This document shows positions 9,294-18,772 of a stretch of 64,000 nt of DNA, piece after piece; the stretch's first letter is position 1, and each line of letters starts with the position of its first letter. Below the pieces are notes generated by a model. That model made no database searches and was not told the origin of the DNA. It saw only the letters and a program-made list of their open reading frames with translations. Source of the DNA: CAVYGN01 sp964413265 (GTDB lineage: Bacteria; Spirochaetota; Brevinematia; Brevinematales; JAOACQ01); the NCBI GenBank assembly GCA_964413265.1, contig CAYPRX010000006.1:1-64000 (forward strand). Direction: 5' to 3'. Both the position numbers and the translations under genes were made by a program.

Positions 9294-10139
9294 TTATTTA
9301 CCGGACCAGGAAGCAATATATACAAGGTTGCCCGAATTCAGGACCGGTTCCCGTGTCTCCCAGGAACCATCCAGGCCAAGCTCCCTTGCCGTAAATTCAA
9401 AATGGCACATTGCTATCCCTATATCGAGATTTTGCAGCTTTATATCCTTAAAAAAATTGTTATATATTTTATCTTCATTTAAATAGATATGGAAGATACT
9501 TTTATCTTTATCCCGTATAACCCTCCATGGCTGTTTATTTGAAGCAGATGGTGCAAGCCTTACGCCTTCAAGAACAGATCCGTATTTTCCGAGATCCTTT
9601 TTATTTAATGGATTATTGATGTCCCTTTCAAAAAAAAGCTCATCAAAGCTTTTACGGTTCCGGTTGCCTCTTGACATTCCCATCAGACCAACAATAAACG
9701 AACTTTTATCTCCAGGGTACCCCAGCGGAGTTACTGCAGGAATGACTTCTTCCTGGCCAAGATCCATTTTCTTCGAGAATGAACTGCGGTTGAGGGTACC
9801 ACCAAGCCAGCAGGTGCTTATTCCCAATTCAGTTGCCTTGAGTATAGCGGCTTCCATGCAGTATCCAAAGTCTTCCATTGAGTTCTTACCTTTCTTTACA
9901 GCTCCAGAGAGGTAAAGAGTCGCACCTTTTATCATGCTATTGGTTCCAAGCTTTTTCAACTCGCTCGAATTTCCATCTGCTACCTCTACAAATGCAAAGC
10001 GAACCATATTGCCGAAAGGACCCTTACAATGCTCAAGAATATAATCCATCAGCAGTTTTTTCAAGATGTCTTCCACTTTCCTGTCAGCATAGGCCCTGTT
10101 TGAAAATCTCTTATTTATAACATCAATTATCGATCCCAT
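9294..10139 (-). CDS. Nitroreductase-family protein
   Basis: A 281-residue protein of the FMN-dependent nitroreductase fold. The opening IDVINKRFSNRAYADRKVED resembles the FMN-binding start of this family, and APSASNKQPWRVIRDKDKS is the typical central motif. The arrangement, with an extended N-terminal half and the ASNKQPW motif at about residue 196, resembles the two-part 'putative TM nitroreductase' group rather than short NfsB-type enzymes. Substrate unknown. It is the first gene of the minus-strand run ending at the flippase; the ATG is preceded by AAGGAGAATTT. The upstream gap holds a long inverted repeat. Confidence 0.85.
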   Translation of the reverse strand: MGSIIDVINKRFSNRAYADRKVEDILKKLLMDYILEHCKGPFGNMVRFAFVEVADGNSSELKKLGTNSMIKGATLYLSGAVKKGKNSMEDFGYCMEAAILKATELGISTCWLGGTLNRSSFSKKMDLGQEEVIPAVTPLGYPGDKSSFIVGLMGMSRGNRNRKSFDELFFERDINNPLNKKDLGKYGSVLEGVRLAPSASNKQPWRVIRDKDKSIFHIYLNEDKIYNNFFKDIKLQNLDIGIAMCHFEFTARELGLDGSWETREPVLNSGNLVYIASWSGK

Positions 10140-10538
10140 AAATTCTCCTTAATGCTAAAATTATAACTTTTAAAGTGTAATTTTGCAAAGAAGCCGATAT
10201 TAAGTGAGTTGATTACTATTAATTCCCCTTTTTCGCGCCTTGAATCAGTAAGCTTGATTTGCTAAGGCTCAAAACTGCTGCAAGTTGAACTTACACAGAC
10301 CCTGAAAGATATTAACTTTATAAATGTTATTATTTTACGACTAACTTGATTGATTAGCAGGGTCTGTGCTCGGACAAGAACTTGCTTTTCGCAGTTTTTC
10401 GCCTTGCAAATCTACGCTTACTTCATATGTTGCGGATAGGGGAACAGGTGTTGATTACAATGAAACTTTATTTTTTTTCCTTTCCCCATTAAAATAAAAA
10501 TTTAAAAGATCTCCCGATTAAGCTTATTTGGAGGAATC
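10140..10538. other. Intergenic region with a large inverted repeat
   Basis: A 399-bp gap between the divergent nitroreductase and dehydrogenase genes. Its main content is the imperfect palindrome listed separately (10247-10422). It must also contain both divergent promoters, but no clear -35/-10 pair was found. No ORF with a plausible ribosome-binding site was seen. GGAGG precedes the dehydrogenase ATG. Confidence 0.7.
10247..10422. repeat. Long imperfect inverted repeat (possible MITE or REP-like element)
   Basis: The left arm, 10247-10304, and the reverse complement of the right arm, 10358-10422, align over their whole length with a few gaps. Shared blocks are AGTAAGC, GATTTGC, AAGGC, AAAACTGC, CAAGTT and ACAGACCCTG (or close variants). 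The arms are about 58 and 65 nt and flank a 53-nt A+T-rich centre. No ORF lies inside, so this is either a miniature inverted-repeat element or a strongly structured transcript. Confidence 0.8.
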
Positions 10539-11609
10539 ATGTCTTACAATATCGCAGTTATAGGCGGTGACGGCACAGGTCCTGAGGTTGTCAGTGAGGG
10601 AATAAAAGTCCTTAAATCCGCTGAAAATAAATTTAACCTCAAATTCGATTTTCATTACTACGATTTCGGCGGTGAGAGATACCTCAAATCCGGCAAAATA
10701 ATTTCCAAAGAGGAAATTGATGAACTGAGAAATTATAATGCCATTTACCTGGGTGCAATTGGTCATCCGGATGTAAAGCCCGGAATTCTTGAAAAGGGAC
10801 TACTCCTGCGCATACGCTTTGATATGGACCAGTATATAAACCTCAGGCCAGTAAAGCTATACCCGAATGTCGAAACACCAATCAGGGATAAGGGACCGGC
10901 CGATATAGATTTCGTAGTTGTGAGGGAAAATACAGGCGGCATCTATACGGGGCATGGCGGCGTTACCAGAGAAGGAACACCGGACGAAATAGCATCTCAA
11001 TTGATGATCTATGACAGGAGGACTGTCGATAGGTGTCTTAAGTATTCCTTTGAACTTAAGAAAAAGAGAAACTCTTTGAAGAAAGCTTACAGCGAAAAGC
11101 CGATTCACCTTGTACACAAGATAAATGTACTGACTTATTGCGGTGATCTATGGTACAGGGCATTCGAGGAAATGGGCGGTAAATCATATCCGGCGATAAA
11201 ACGAGACTATGCGCATGTGGATGCTACAACAATGTGGTTTGTCAAAAATCCAGAATGGTTTGATGTTGTTGTAACGGAAAATCTCTTCGGAGATATAATC
11301 ACGGACCTAGGAGCCATGATCCAGGGCGGCATGGGGATTGCTGCAGGCGGCAATATAAATCCTGACGGCGTCTCTATGTTCGAACCCATCGGCGGTTCCG
11401 CCCCGAAATATACCGGCATGCACGTGATCAATCCGCTTGCGGCCATAGAGGCAGGAAGGATGATGCTTGAAGAACTGGGTGAGAGTAAAGCAGCTCAGGC
11501 AATTGAAAAGGGAGTAGCCTTTGCCTGCACAAAGATGAAAAGTCAGTCCGCTGGTAAAATGGGATTTTCTACTGAACAGGTCGGTGATCTGGTAGCCGGC
11601 GCGATCTAA
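10539..11609 (+). CDS. Beta-decarboxylating dehydrogenase (3-isopropylmalate / isocitrate dehydrogenase family)
   Basis: A 356-residue NAD(P)-dependent enzyme of the IPMDH/ICDH/tartrate dehydrogenase family. It shows IGGDGTGPEVV at the N-terminus, the substrate-binding arginines in LLRIRFDMDQYINLRPVKL, the metal aspartates in VVTENLFGDIITDLGAMIQGG and the nucleotide-binding end GGSAPKYTG. NLRPV and the length favour 3-isopropylmalate dehydrogenase (leucine synthesis) or a close relative over canonical Icd. Substrate choice is not certain from motifs, so no symbol is given. It stands alone on the plus strand, with no leu genes nearby. GGAGG is well placed before the ATG. Confidence 0.85.
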   Translation: MSYNIAVIGGDGTGPEVVSEGIKVLKSAENKFNLKFDFHYYDFGGERYLKSGKIISKEEIDELRNYNAIYLGAIGHPDVKPGILEKGLLLRIRFDMDQYINLRPVKLYPNVETPIRDKGPADIDFVVVRENTGGIYTGHGGVTREGTPDEIASQLMIYDRRTVDRCLKYSFELKKKRNSLKKAYSEKPIHLVHKINVLTYCGDLWYRAFEEMGGKSYPAIKRDYAHVDATTMWFVKNPEWFDVVVTENLFGDIITDLGAMIQGGMGIAAGGNINPDGVSMFEPIGGSAPKYTGMHVINPLAAIEAGRMMLEELGESKAAQAIEKGVAFACTKMKSQSAGKMGFSTEQVGDLVAGAI

Positions 11610-11708
11610 TAGATTTCAGCACCGGATTTTCATTTATAATCAAGCAGAAAAATTTTACTCTTCTTTTTCATAATTAGTAAATTTATGAAAGAGGGTATAT
11701 AATAACAT

Positions 11709-13979
11709 ATGGAAATAAATGAAGAATTGAACCGGATTATTCTTGCCGGATACAATGAGGCTAAGAACAGGCGGCATGAATATTATACTCCCGAACATCT
11801 ACTTTATGCCTCACTTTTTTTCAATAGCGGAGTCGATATCCTCGTTCATTGCGGGGGTGACATAGGCAGCCTGAAGCGGAATCTGGAGGCTTATTTTAAA
11901 AATTACCACGAGGCTTTAATCGGCGAGACAGAACCACTTGAATCCTTAGGGCTTCAGAGTGTTCTTACAAGAGCGCTTTACTCTTCCTCCGATCCACATA
12001 AAAAAGAAATCACAATTGGAGACGTATTTATAGCTATCATGGATGAGCAGGACTCATTCGCTTCTTACTATATCAACAGAGAGGGAATAACACGGCTAGA
12101 TCTGCTTAACTACATCTCTCATGGCATATCAGTGGTACCCGAGGATGTTATTCCCCGCCTGTCTCAGACTAAACCGGGTGAAGAGATCATTACAGAAAAC
12201 AACACTGAAAAAGAGAACAAGAAGAGTATTCTCAGCTACTATACCTCCGAGCTTGTTCAAAGGGCAAGGTCACACGAATTTGAGCCTCTTATAGGCAGGG
12301 AGGATATCCTGGGCCGGACTATCCAGGTACTTTGCAGGAGATTCAAGAACAATCCAATACATGTCGGAGAACCAGGCGTTGGAAAAACCGCCATTACCCA
12401 GGGCCTGGCAAACCTTATTGCCTCAGGTTCTGTTCCATCCTCTCTGAAAAATTCCAAAATTTTTTCCCTCGATATGGGTTCCCTTCTTGCAGGTACAAGA
12501 TACAGGGGAGATTTCGAAGAGAGGCTGAAAAAGATCATTAACGAATTATTGCTGATGGACAGTGTAATTCTTTTTATAGATGAGATACATACCATTGTCG
12601 GCGCAGGAGCCGTTACCGGCGGATCTCTTGATGCATCCAATATATTAAAACCTGCTCTTATGTCAGGAAAACTCAGGTGTATAGGGACAACCACCTTCGA
12701 GGAATACAGGAAGTATTTCGAGAAAGACAGGGCTCTGTCAAGAAGGTTTCAGAAAATTGAGGTGGCTGAACCTTCCCGGGAAGAGACAATCCGTATCCTT
12801 AAGGGACTTAAAAATAATTATGAGGATTTCCATAAGGTCACATATTCAGACATGGCGCTTAAATCCGCAGTGGAATTATCTGCTAAATACATAAACGACA
12901 GGCAGCTGCCTGATAAGGCCATAGATGTCATAGACGAAGCAGGGGCGCAGATGAGGATCAAAAGAGGCCCTGATTTGAAAAAAAAGATGACAGTCAGGGC
13001 GAGGGACATTGAAAAGATAGTCGCAAAAATGGCCAAGATACCAGAAAAATCCGTCTCCTCTAATGAGATTGGAAGCCTTAAAAACCTTGAAACAGAACTC
13101 TCAAATAAAATTTTCGGCCAAGCAGAAGCGGTGAGGATGGTCTCCGAGGCGATAAAGAGGTCAAGAGCCGGTTTCCATGAGGATACGAGGCCGGTGGCTT
13201 CATTTCTCTTTATAGGACCTACCGGCGTTGGTAAAACAGAACTTGTAAAAGTACTCTCATTATGTCTGGGTATACCGCTGATCCGCTTCGATATGAGCGA
13301 ATACCAGGAAAAGCATACTGTAGCAAGGCTCATCGGAGCTCCTCCCGGTTACGTAGGATATGAAGAGGGAGGGCTACTGGTCGAGGAAGTCCGCAAGAAA
13401 CCCTACTCTGTCCTTCTCCTTGATGAAGTTGAAAAGGCCCACCCGGATATTTTCAATACACTCCTCCAGGTTATGGACTATGCAACCCTTACTGATAATT
13501 CGGGTAAGAAGGCCGATTTCAGGAACGTTATAATTATTATGACAAGCAATGCGGGAGCCAGGGATATGGCACAGGCCTCCATTGGATTCAGCGATAATAG
13601 TGAGAAAAGAAAATCAGCTGCCAAAGCGCTTGAATTGCTTTTCTCGCCGGAATTCAGGAACAGGCTAGATTCGATCGTCCAGTTCAAGGCCTTAAGCAGG
13701 GAAATAGTCAAGGATATAGTTAGAAAGCAGATCAGGGAATTTCAGGACCAGCTGAAGGCAAAACATATTGTCCTTAATGTTACAGAAAGCTGTTTAGATC
13801 TCATAACTGAAAAGTCATTTTCAAAAACCTTTGGCGCCCGCGAAGTATCCAGGTGGATACAGGAAAAAATCAAAAATTATTTTGTCGATGAAGTGCTTTT
13901 CGGGAGCCTGACAAAGGGTGGTAAAGTTAAGGCATTCGCAAAGGGTGACGAAATAACCTTTAAAAATTCCAACTCCTGA
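11709..13979 (+). CDS. clpA: AAA+ protease regulatory subunit ClpA
   Basis: A 756-residue double-ring unfoldase that feeds substrates to ClpP. The N-domain (about 1-145) carries the paired helical repeats seen in ClpA/ClpC. The first ATPase has Walker A GEPGVGKT at 220-227 and Walker B VILFIDEIHT. The second has GPTGVGKT at 503-510 and VLLLDEVEKAHP. A ClpP-docking loop I-G-F sits at about 625-627, and there is no ClpB-type middle coiled coil, so ClpA rather than ClpB/C is the best call. No clpS or clpP is adjacent, although clpS often precedes clpA. GAGGGTAT precedes the ATG. The gene ends 11 bp from the convergent nifU. Confidence 0.93.
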   Translation: MEINEELNRIILAGYNEAKNRRHEYYTPEHLLYASLFFNSGVDILVHCGGDIGSLKRNLEAYFKNYHEALIGETEPLESLGLQSVLTRALYSSSDPHKKEITIGDVFIAIMDEQDSFASYYINREGITRLDLLNYISHGISVVPEDVIPRLSQTKPGEEIITENNTEKENKKSILSYYTSELVQRARSHEFEPLIGREDILGRTIQVLCRRFKNNPIHVGEPGVGKTAITQGLANLIASGSVPSSLKNSKIFSLDMGSLLAGTRYRGDFEERLKKIINELLLMDSVILFIDEIHTIVGAGAVTGGSLDASNILKPALMSGKLRCIGTTTFEEYRKYFEKDRALSRRFQKIEVAEPSREETIRILKGLKNNYEDFHKVTYSDMALKSAVELSAKYINDRQLPDKAIDVIDEAGAQMRIKRGPDLKKKMTVRARDIEKIVAKMAKIPEKSVSSNEIGSLKNLETELSNKIFGQAEAVRMVSEAIKRSRAGFHEDTRPVASFLFIGPTGVGKTELVKVLSLCLGIPLIRFDMSEYQEKHTVARLIGAPPGYVGYEEGGLLVEEVRKKPYSVLLLDEVEKAHPDIFNTLLQVMDYATLTDNSGKKADFRNVIIIMTSNAGARDMAQASIGFSDNSEKRKSAAKALELLFSPEFRNRLDSIVQFKALSREIVKDIVRKQIREFQDQLKAKHIVLNVTESCLDLITEKSFSKTFGAREVSRWIQEKIKNYFVDEVLFGSLTKGGKVKAFAKGDEITFKNSNS

Positions 13980-13990
13980 AAAACTTTTGT

Positions 13991-14968
13991 CTAATCCACA
14001 GGAAGTACTCTTATGCTTCCGTCCACTTTTTCATCAAGGTAATTCTGTATAGCATATAGCGTCCCGGTTGTGCTGGCTGGACACCCCCTGCAGGCGCCGA
14101 CATAATTTATATAAAGATCAGTATGCCCTTCGCTTTCTTTCAAATCCACAATTTCCAGATTCCCTCCGTCAGCCGCCAGCATGGGCTTTATTTCCTCATC
14201 AAGTACTTTCTCTATAGCCTTGAGTTTCTGGACAATTCCCATACCCTTAAAGCTGGATGATTTCATGGATTCTTGAACTTGTTCTTTTTCCATTTGTGCC
14301 CTCACTTCATTTAATATATCTTCAAGGTAATATTTTCTTTCTTCATGGCCGCCAGGCCGGATACAGCTCTTGCAGAAGCCTCCTGCTTTAGTGTACTGCG
14401 TGATCTGTTCGACCGTCTTCAGGTTGTTTATCCTGATGACCTCTTTTATCGTCCCAAGCGATACCCTCGCACATTCGCAAACAATCTCCTCGTAATCAAA
14501 AGATTCCATATCAACGCCTTTGTAAATCGAGGCAGCTTTTTTTATGACATCATAGGCCATAACACTGCAGTGCATTTTCTGGGGCGGGATAGAAGGCGTG
14601 TCCTCATTATCCCTCATTGCATGTTCAACGTCAAGATTCGTGATCTTAATAGCCTCATCCACTGTCTTTCCTATGCACATTTCAGCCATAGTATCGCACG
14701 ATGCTATAGCAGTCCCGCAGCCAAAACTCTTGAATTTGGAATCCAGTATCTTATCAGTTTTAGGATCAACTGCCCAGTAAAGGCGAACTGCGTCTCCGCA
14801 TGCCTCCGCTCCCCAATCAGCAACTACGAGCTGCGCGCCCATAGCCCCTGCATCTGCTTCTGTTATTTCGCCCCTGTGAACAGGGTTATTCATCTTCTCG
14901 CTTACTTTATCAGAATACTGCTCCCAAAGAGCGCCGCCAATTAAATCAATTTTCGCCACAAAATCCAC
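13991..14968 (-). CDS. nifU: Three-domain Fe-S scaffold protein NifU
   Basis: A 325-residue full-length NifU. The IscU-like N-terminal domain has its three cluster cysteines in GAEACGDAV, FGCGTAIASCD and KMHCSVM. A central Bfd-like [2Fe-2S] domain (about 165-215) has VCECARVS and FCKSCIRPGG. The C-terminal Nfu domain (about 250-325) has the CxxC pair in GACRGCPAST. It assembles Fe-S clusters on sulphur from the upstream NifS. The 13-bp gap to nifS marks one operon. Full-length NifU occurs in nitrogen fixers but also serves general Fe-S assembly in some anaerobes; nothing else here points to nitrogen fixation. Confidence 0.95.
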   Translation of the reverse strand: MDFVAKIDLIGGALWEQYSDKVSEKMNNPVHRGEITEADAGAMGAQLVVADWGAEACGDAVRLYWAVDPKTDKILDSKFKSFGCGTAIASCDTMAEMCIGKTVDEAIKITNLDVEHAMRDNEDTPSIPPQKMHCSVMAYDVIKKAASIYKGVDMESFDYEEIVCECARVSLGTIKEVIRINNLKTVEQITQYTKAGGFCKSCIRPGGHEERKYYLEDILNEVRAQMEKEQVQESMKSSSFKGMGIVQKLKAIEKVLDEEIKPMLAADGGNLEIVDLKESEGHTDLYINYVGACRGCPASTTGTLYAIQNYLDEKVDGSIRVLPVD

Positions 14969-14981
14969 CTGAAAAAATTTT

Positions 14982-16148
14982 TTATGCGTAAGACGAAGAT
15001 ATGCTCCTCAATCTCTCCACTATCTTCGAAATTATTCCTATCGTAAAATCTATTTCTTCATCAGTTGTATATCTTGAAAGGCTGAACCTTATTCCGGTAT
15101 GCGCCAGTTCCTTGCTGATCCCCATTGCCAGCAGACTCGGATTAGCCTCTAGGGATTCTGAAGCGCAGGCGCTGCCTGTAGAAGCTGCTATACCGTTTTG
15201 ATTTAGATCCCAGAGAAAGGCTTCCCCCTCTATTCCCTTAAAGCTTGCAAGGATTGTGTTGGGAGTTCTTAATTCACGCCTTCCGATAATTTCCGTATCA
15301 TCTATTTCCATGATCGCATCTTCCAGCCTGTCTCTCAGGCTGCGAACTTTTGTATCCTCAAATTCAAGATTATTAACGGCGAGTTCCATTGCAAGTCCCA
15401 TACCGATAAGGCTTGCGACATTGACTGTCCCGCCCCTCTTCCCGCTCATCTGTTCTCCCCCATGAAGAAGCGGTGTTAATTTTATGCCCTTCCCGACATA
15501 CAGCCCGCCTATACCTTTGGGACCATGAAATTTATGGGCGCTGAAAGTCAGGAAATCAACGGGCATTTCCTTTACATCAACTTTGATCTTGCCGACCGCC
15601 TGAACAGCGTCTGTATGAAAAAGCACTCCCTTTTCCCTGCAGTATTCCGACATCTCTTTTATGGGAAATATAAGTCCGCTCTCATTATTCGCCCTCATGA
15701 TCGATACAAGAGCAGTTTTATCAGGATCCAGATACTCCCTGAGAATATCAAGGTCCACTATCCCATCCCTGTTTACCGGCAGATAAATAATCTCAACGCC
15801 GATACTTTCGAGAAACTTGCATGTATTCGTAACAGCAGGGTGCTCAACCTGTGAAGTGATGATGCGGCTCTTATCGCTGTTTCTTATGATATCGAAATAA
15901 ACAGATTTTAAAACCGTATTATTTCCTTCTGTCGCACAACTGTTAATTAAAATATCGTCATGATCCGATGCATTTATTCCCGAATAGAGCCGGTCCATCG
16001 CAATACGCATAAACGGGTGAACCTCTGTTCCGAAACTGTGAAGGGAATTTGGATTCCCGTACATCTGCGTAAAAAAAGGCTCCATCGCATCCTTTACCAA
16101 AGGGTCTACGATTGTAGTAGCATTATTATCAAGATAAATCCTTTCCAT
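14982..16148 (-). CDS. nifS: Cysteine desulfurase NifS
   Basis: A 388-residue PLP enzyme that converts cysteine to alanine and passes the persulfide sulphur to NifU. The start MERIYLDNNATT is typical. PLP binds Lys206 in FSAHKFHGPKG, and the catalytic loop cysteine is C328 in STGSACASESLEAN. The short loop and partner gene place it with NifS/IscS-type group I desulfurases. It is the first gene of a nifS-nifU operon with a well-formed promoter directly upstream. The leader is very short, and no IscR-like gene is nearby. Confidence 0.95.
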   Translation of the reverse strand: MERIYLDNNATTIVDPLVKDAMEPFFTQMYGNPNSLHSFGTEVHPFMRIAMDRLYSGINASDHDDILINSCATEGNNTVLKSVYFDIIRNSDKSRIITSQVEHPAVTNTCKFLESIGVEIIYLPVNRDGIVDLDILREYLDPDKTALVSIMRANNESGLIFPIKEMSEYCREKGVLFHTDAVQAVGKIKVDVKEMPVDFLTFSAHKFHGPKGIGGLYVGKGIKLTPLLHGGEQMSGKRGGTVNVASLIGMGLAMELAVNNLEFEDTKVRSLRDRLEDAIMEIDDTEIIGRRELRTPNTILASFKGIEGEAFLWDLNQNGIAASTGSACASESLEANPSLLAMGISKELAHTGIRFSLSRYTTDEEIDFTIGIISKIVERLRSISSSYA

Positions 16149-16165
16149 TAAATTCCTCGAAATTA

Positions 16166-16194
16166 AATTTACATAAAAAAAGCATTTAAGTCAA
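16166..16194 (-). promoter_or_regulatory. Sigma-70-type promoter of nifS-nifU
   Basis: On the minus strand, TTGACT (16189-16194), a 17-bp spacer and TAAATT (16166-16171) lie just upstream of nifS. The predicted transcript would start only about ten bases before the ATG; a CGAGGAATTTA ribosome-binding region sits in that leader. Confidence 0.65.
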
Positions 16195-16392
16195 TATTTA
16201 TATGCCAGATTAATGATTCATGTATGCTGATAAACAGGTTTCTGTTTGCCGGATGATCCGCTGAAAAAATTTGATTCCTCAGAGGGGTTTGTTCTAAAAT
16301 TTTTGAATTATAAATAAAAGCTTTTTATAATTCTAAATACTTCAAAAGATACAGATAAAAACATGCGATCATCTGATATTTAAGGATTTTAT

Positions 16393-18771
16393 ATGAGATT
16401 CCTTTTTTTAATAATCGCTATTTCAGTTATTGTGCCGGTATCTCTTTTTGCTTCAGAAACGTTGAACGATCCTGAATTCAGGGCTGATAATTACGGTATC
16501 TGGCATATAAGAGATAATCCTGCAGGACCCGGCCTTTCACCGGATATATTTGACACTGGGGTATTGTATGCTCCCGGGGAATGGGACATCGCAGCCCAAT
16601 GTCCTTTTCTCAATTATAGCTACAACTATACCTATAATGATGCGCTTCAAAGGGTTGGAATTTCTCTCGGCTTTGATAAGGGCTTTTCTTTCGGATATGA
16701 TTATCAATGGTGGCAGCAGCAGACATATGCCGACTTTTCATCGATCGGGTTACTGATCCGCCCCTATGATTTTCTATCCGTCGGGCTTACATGCGATATT
16801 TCTAATTCATCTTCTTTCGGTTTCGGAATCGGGATCAGGCCGCTCTCTTTCATACAGGGTATTGGGTCAGCACTGACAATTACTGCTGACGCTCATACCG
16901 AATCAAACTCTTTCGTTTTCGAAAGTATCGGCTGCCGGATCGCATTAAATGATTCTATAAGTTTAAGGTCATGGTACGATTTTCAAAACAGTATGGCAGG
17001 CCTCGAGCTAACCTTTACAATAGGTCCATTTGAGACAAGGGTAGCTGCGCCCTATTTACCTGATATTTCCGACTTCAGGGCTGGTGAGAGTATCAGAATA
17101 GCGAAGAGCACCTCATCATCCCAGGGGATAGATTTATCAGGCAGCAAGATACTCGTTATAAATAATATCGACGAGATATACCCGACTCCTCAAACCAACA
17201 GCCTTCTCAGGACAATTTTCTTCGATAAGAATACTATCGACCTACCCTCATTATTGAATATGATCCGCAGGGCCGGGAAAGATCCCGGCATAGTCGCTAT
17301 AGCTTTCGAAAATCTTCCTTCAGTCGGAATTTATGCGGCCGCACAGGAATTGGCCAACGCACTGGGTGAATTCAGACGAACTGGAAAAAAGGTATATTTT
17401 TATGCTGACGAATATTATTTTTCAGGGCAATACCAGATTCTTGCATCTCAGGCGGATTTAATTTTTTTAAACCCGTCAGGCTCAGTTAACCTGACAGGGA
17501 TCGGTTTTAAGCGGCTTTATTTCAGGGATTTTCTGGATAAACTAGGCATCCGGTGTGTAAATCTGGCCCCATGGGAAACAAAATCGGCTAATAATCCTTT
17601 TACATACAATGAAATGCCTGCCGGAGAACGGGATATGACAAAGAGGTATTTAAAGGATATAAGCGATCAGGAGTTAATGAGCTTTTCAGAAGGAAGGGCC
17701 GGCAGGCTTAAAGACAGTCCACTGGAAGCGATCGAAACAGGGCCCTATCTCGCTTCCGGAAAAGCTCTCGACGCGGGGATTGTCGATGCTGTTATGTATG
17801 AAGATGATTTTGAAGACTGTATAGTCAAATCCAATGAAGGAGCCCATATAATAACAAAATATACTGTTCCCGAAGACACGACCTGGGGACCTCCATCCGC
17901 AGCAAAAAAAGTTGCTGTTCTCTATCTCAACGGACCGATAATACTGGGTTTTGGAAACGCTGGAACCAGTATAGGGACATCGGCTGTTGAAGAAATCAGA
18001 CAACTCAGAAATAACCAGGGTATTTCCGCTATACTCATCAGGATCAATTCTCCAGGTGGAGTAGTTATAACAAGCGATGCAATAGGCCGTGAAGTTAAGA
18101 AAACTGTATCAGCCGGTAAAACTGTAGTAGTTTCAATGGGTGATGTCGCAGCATCAGGAGGATATTATGCATCCTGTTTCGCATCTAAGATCTTCGCTGA
18201 GCCCGGAACATTGACCGGTTCCATAGGGGTTACTGGTCTGCTCGTCAACTTTTCAGGAACTCTCGGCAAACTCGGAATTCATAGCGACAGGGTCGATCTA
18301 TATAAAAGTTCGGGTTTTCTCGATCCTTCAAGAGAATTCAAGGAAAGCGACATTTCAAATGTTCATGATATGATAATATCAATGTACGACCGTTTCGTCT
18401 CGGATGTTTCTGAGGGTAGAAGACTATCAGATACAAGAGTGCGTGAACTCGGCGAGGGCCGGATCTGGACAGGAAGGGAAGCTCTGACAAACGGTCTTAT
18501 AGACAAACTGGGAAGCCTTGAAGATTCAAAAAATTACCTCAGAGAAAAACTTGGGGGCTGGGTAGAATTCAATGACTATATAGTAGGAAATTTCAATTTC
18601 GCCGAAGACCTGCTGGGGGACCTTACAAAGGCGACCCTGAGTTCAATCTCTGGGGCGGATACGGAAAATATATCAACATCTCTTAAACCTTATATCAGGG
18701 CCGCTTCGGAACTCCTGAGCATTGGATCGGGACCTGTTTTATATTATGATTGGATGGGCGCTGGAGAATAG
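16393..18771 (+). CDS. sppA: SppA-type S49 protease with N-terminal barrel-like domain
   Basis: A 792-residue protein. A signal peptide (about 1-20) is followed by a region of roughly 210 residues rich in alternating beta-strand sequence, opening with IRDNPAGPGLSP. This resembles the NPA start of PorV/UPF0164-type outer-membrane barrels. From about 250 on are the two S49 domains of long SppA: the candidate general-base lysine is K397 in APWETKSANNPF, and the nucleophile is S588 in GDVAASGGYYAS. The K-S spacing of 191 is close to that of E. coli SppA (about 200). SppA digests leftover signal peptides, but the barrel would place this copy at the outer membrane. It is transcribed alone, convergent with the transglycosylase gene. 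Confidence 0.85.
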   Translation: MRFLFLIIAISVIVPVSLFASETLNDPEFRADNYGIWHIRDNPAGPGLSPDIFDTGVLYAPGEWDIAAQCPFLNYSYNYTYNDALQRVGISLGFDKGFSFGYDYQWWQQQTYADFSSIGLLIRPYDFLSVGLTCDISNSSSFGFGIGIRPLSFIQGIGSALTITADAHTESNSFVFESIGCRIALNDSISLRSWYDFQNSMAGLELTFTIGPFETRVAAPYLPDISDFRAGESIRIAKSTSSSQGIDLSGSKILVINNIDEIYPTPQTNSLLRTIFFDKNTIDLPSLLNMIRRAGKDPGIVAIAFENLPSVGIYAAAQELANALGEFRRTGKKVYFYADEYYFSGQYQILASQADLIFLNPSGSVNLTGIGFKRLYFRDFLDKLGIRCVNLAPWETKSANNPFTYNEMPAGERDMTKRYLKDISDQELMSFSEGRAGRLKDSPLEAIETGPYLASGKALDAGIVDAVMYEDDFEDCIVKSNEGAHIITKYTVPEDTTWGPPSAAKKVAVLYLNGPIILGFGNAGTSIGTSAVEEIRQLRNNQGISAILIRINSPGGVVITSDAIGREVKKTVSAGKTVVVSMGDVAASGGYYASCFASKIFAEPGTLTGSIGVTGLLVNFSGTLGKLGIHSDRVDLYKSSGFLDPSREFKESDISNVHDMIISMYDRFVSDVSEGRRLSDTRVRELGEGRIWTGREALTNGLIDKLGSLEDSKNYLREKLGGWVEFNDYIVGNFNFAEDLLGDLTKATLSSISGADTENISTSLKPYIRAASELLSIGSGPVLYYDWMGAGE

Positions 18772-18772
18772 A

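Noticed and set aside
14345..14944. 199-codon plus-strand frame inside nifU
   Set aside because: Antisense to the conserved cysteine motifs of NifU; no ribosome-binding site or family pattern.
13991..16148. nifU-nifS as evidence of a nitrogen-fixation island
   Set aside because: No nifH, nifD or nifK is present, and full-length NifU/NifS serve general Fe-S assembly in several anaerobes.
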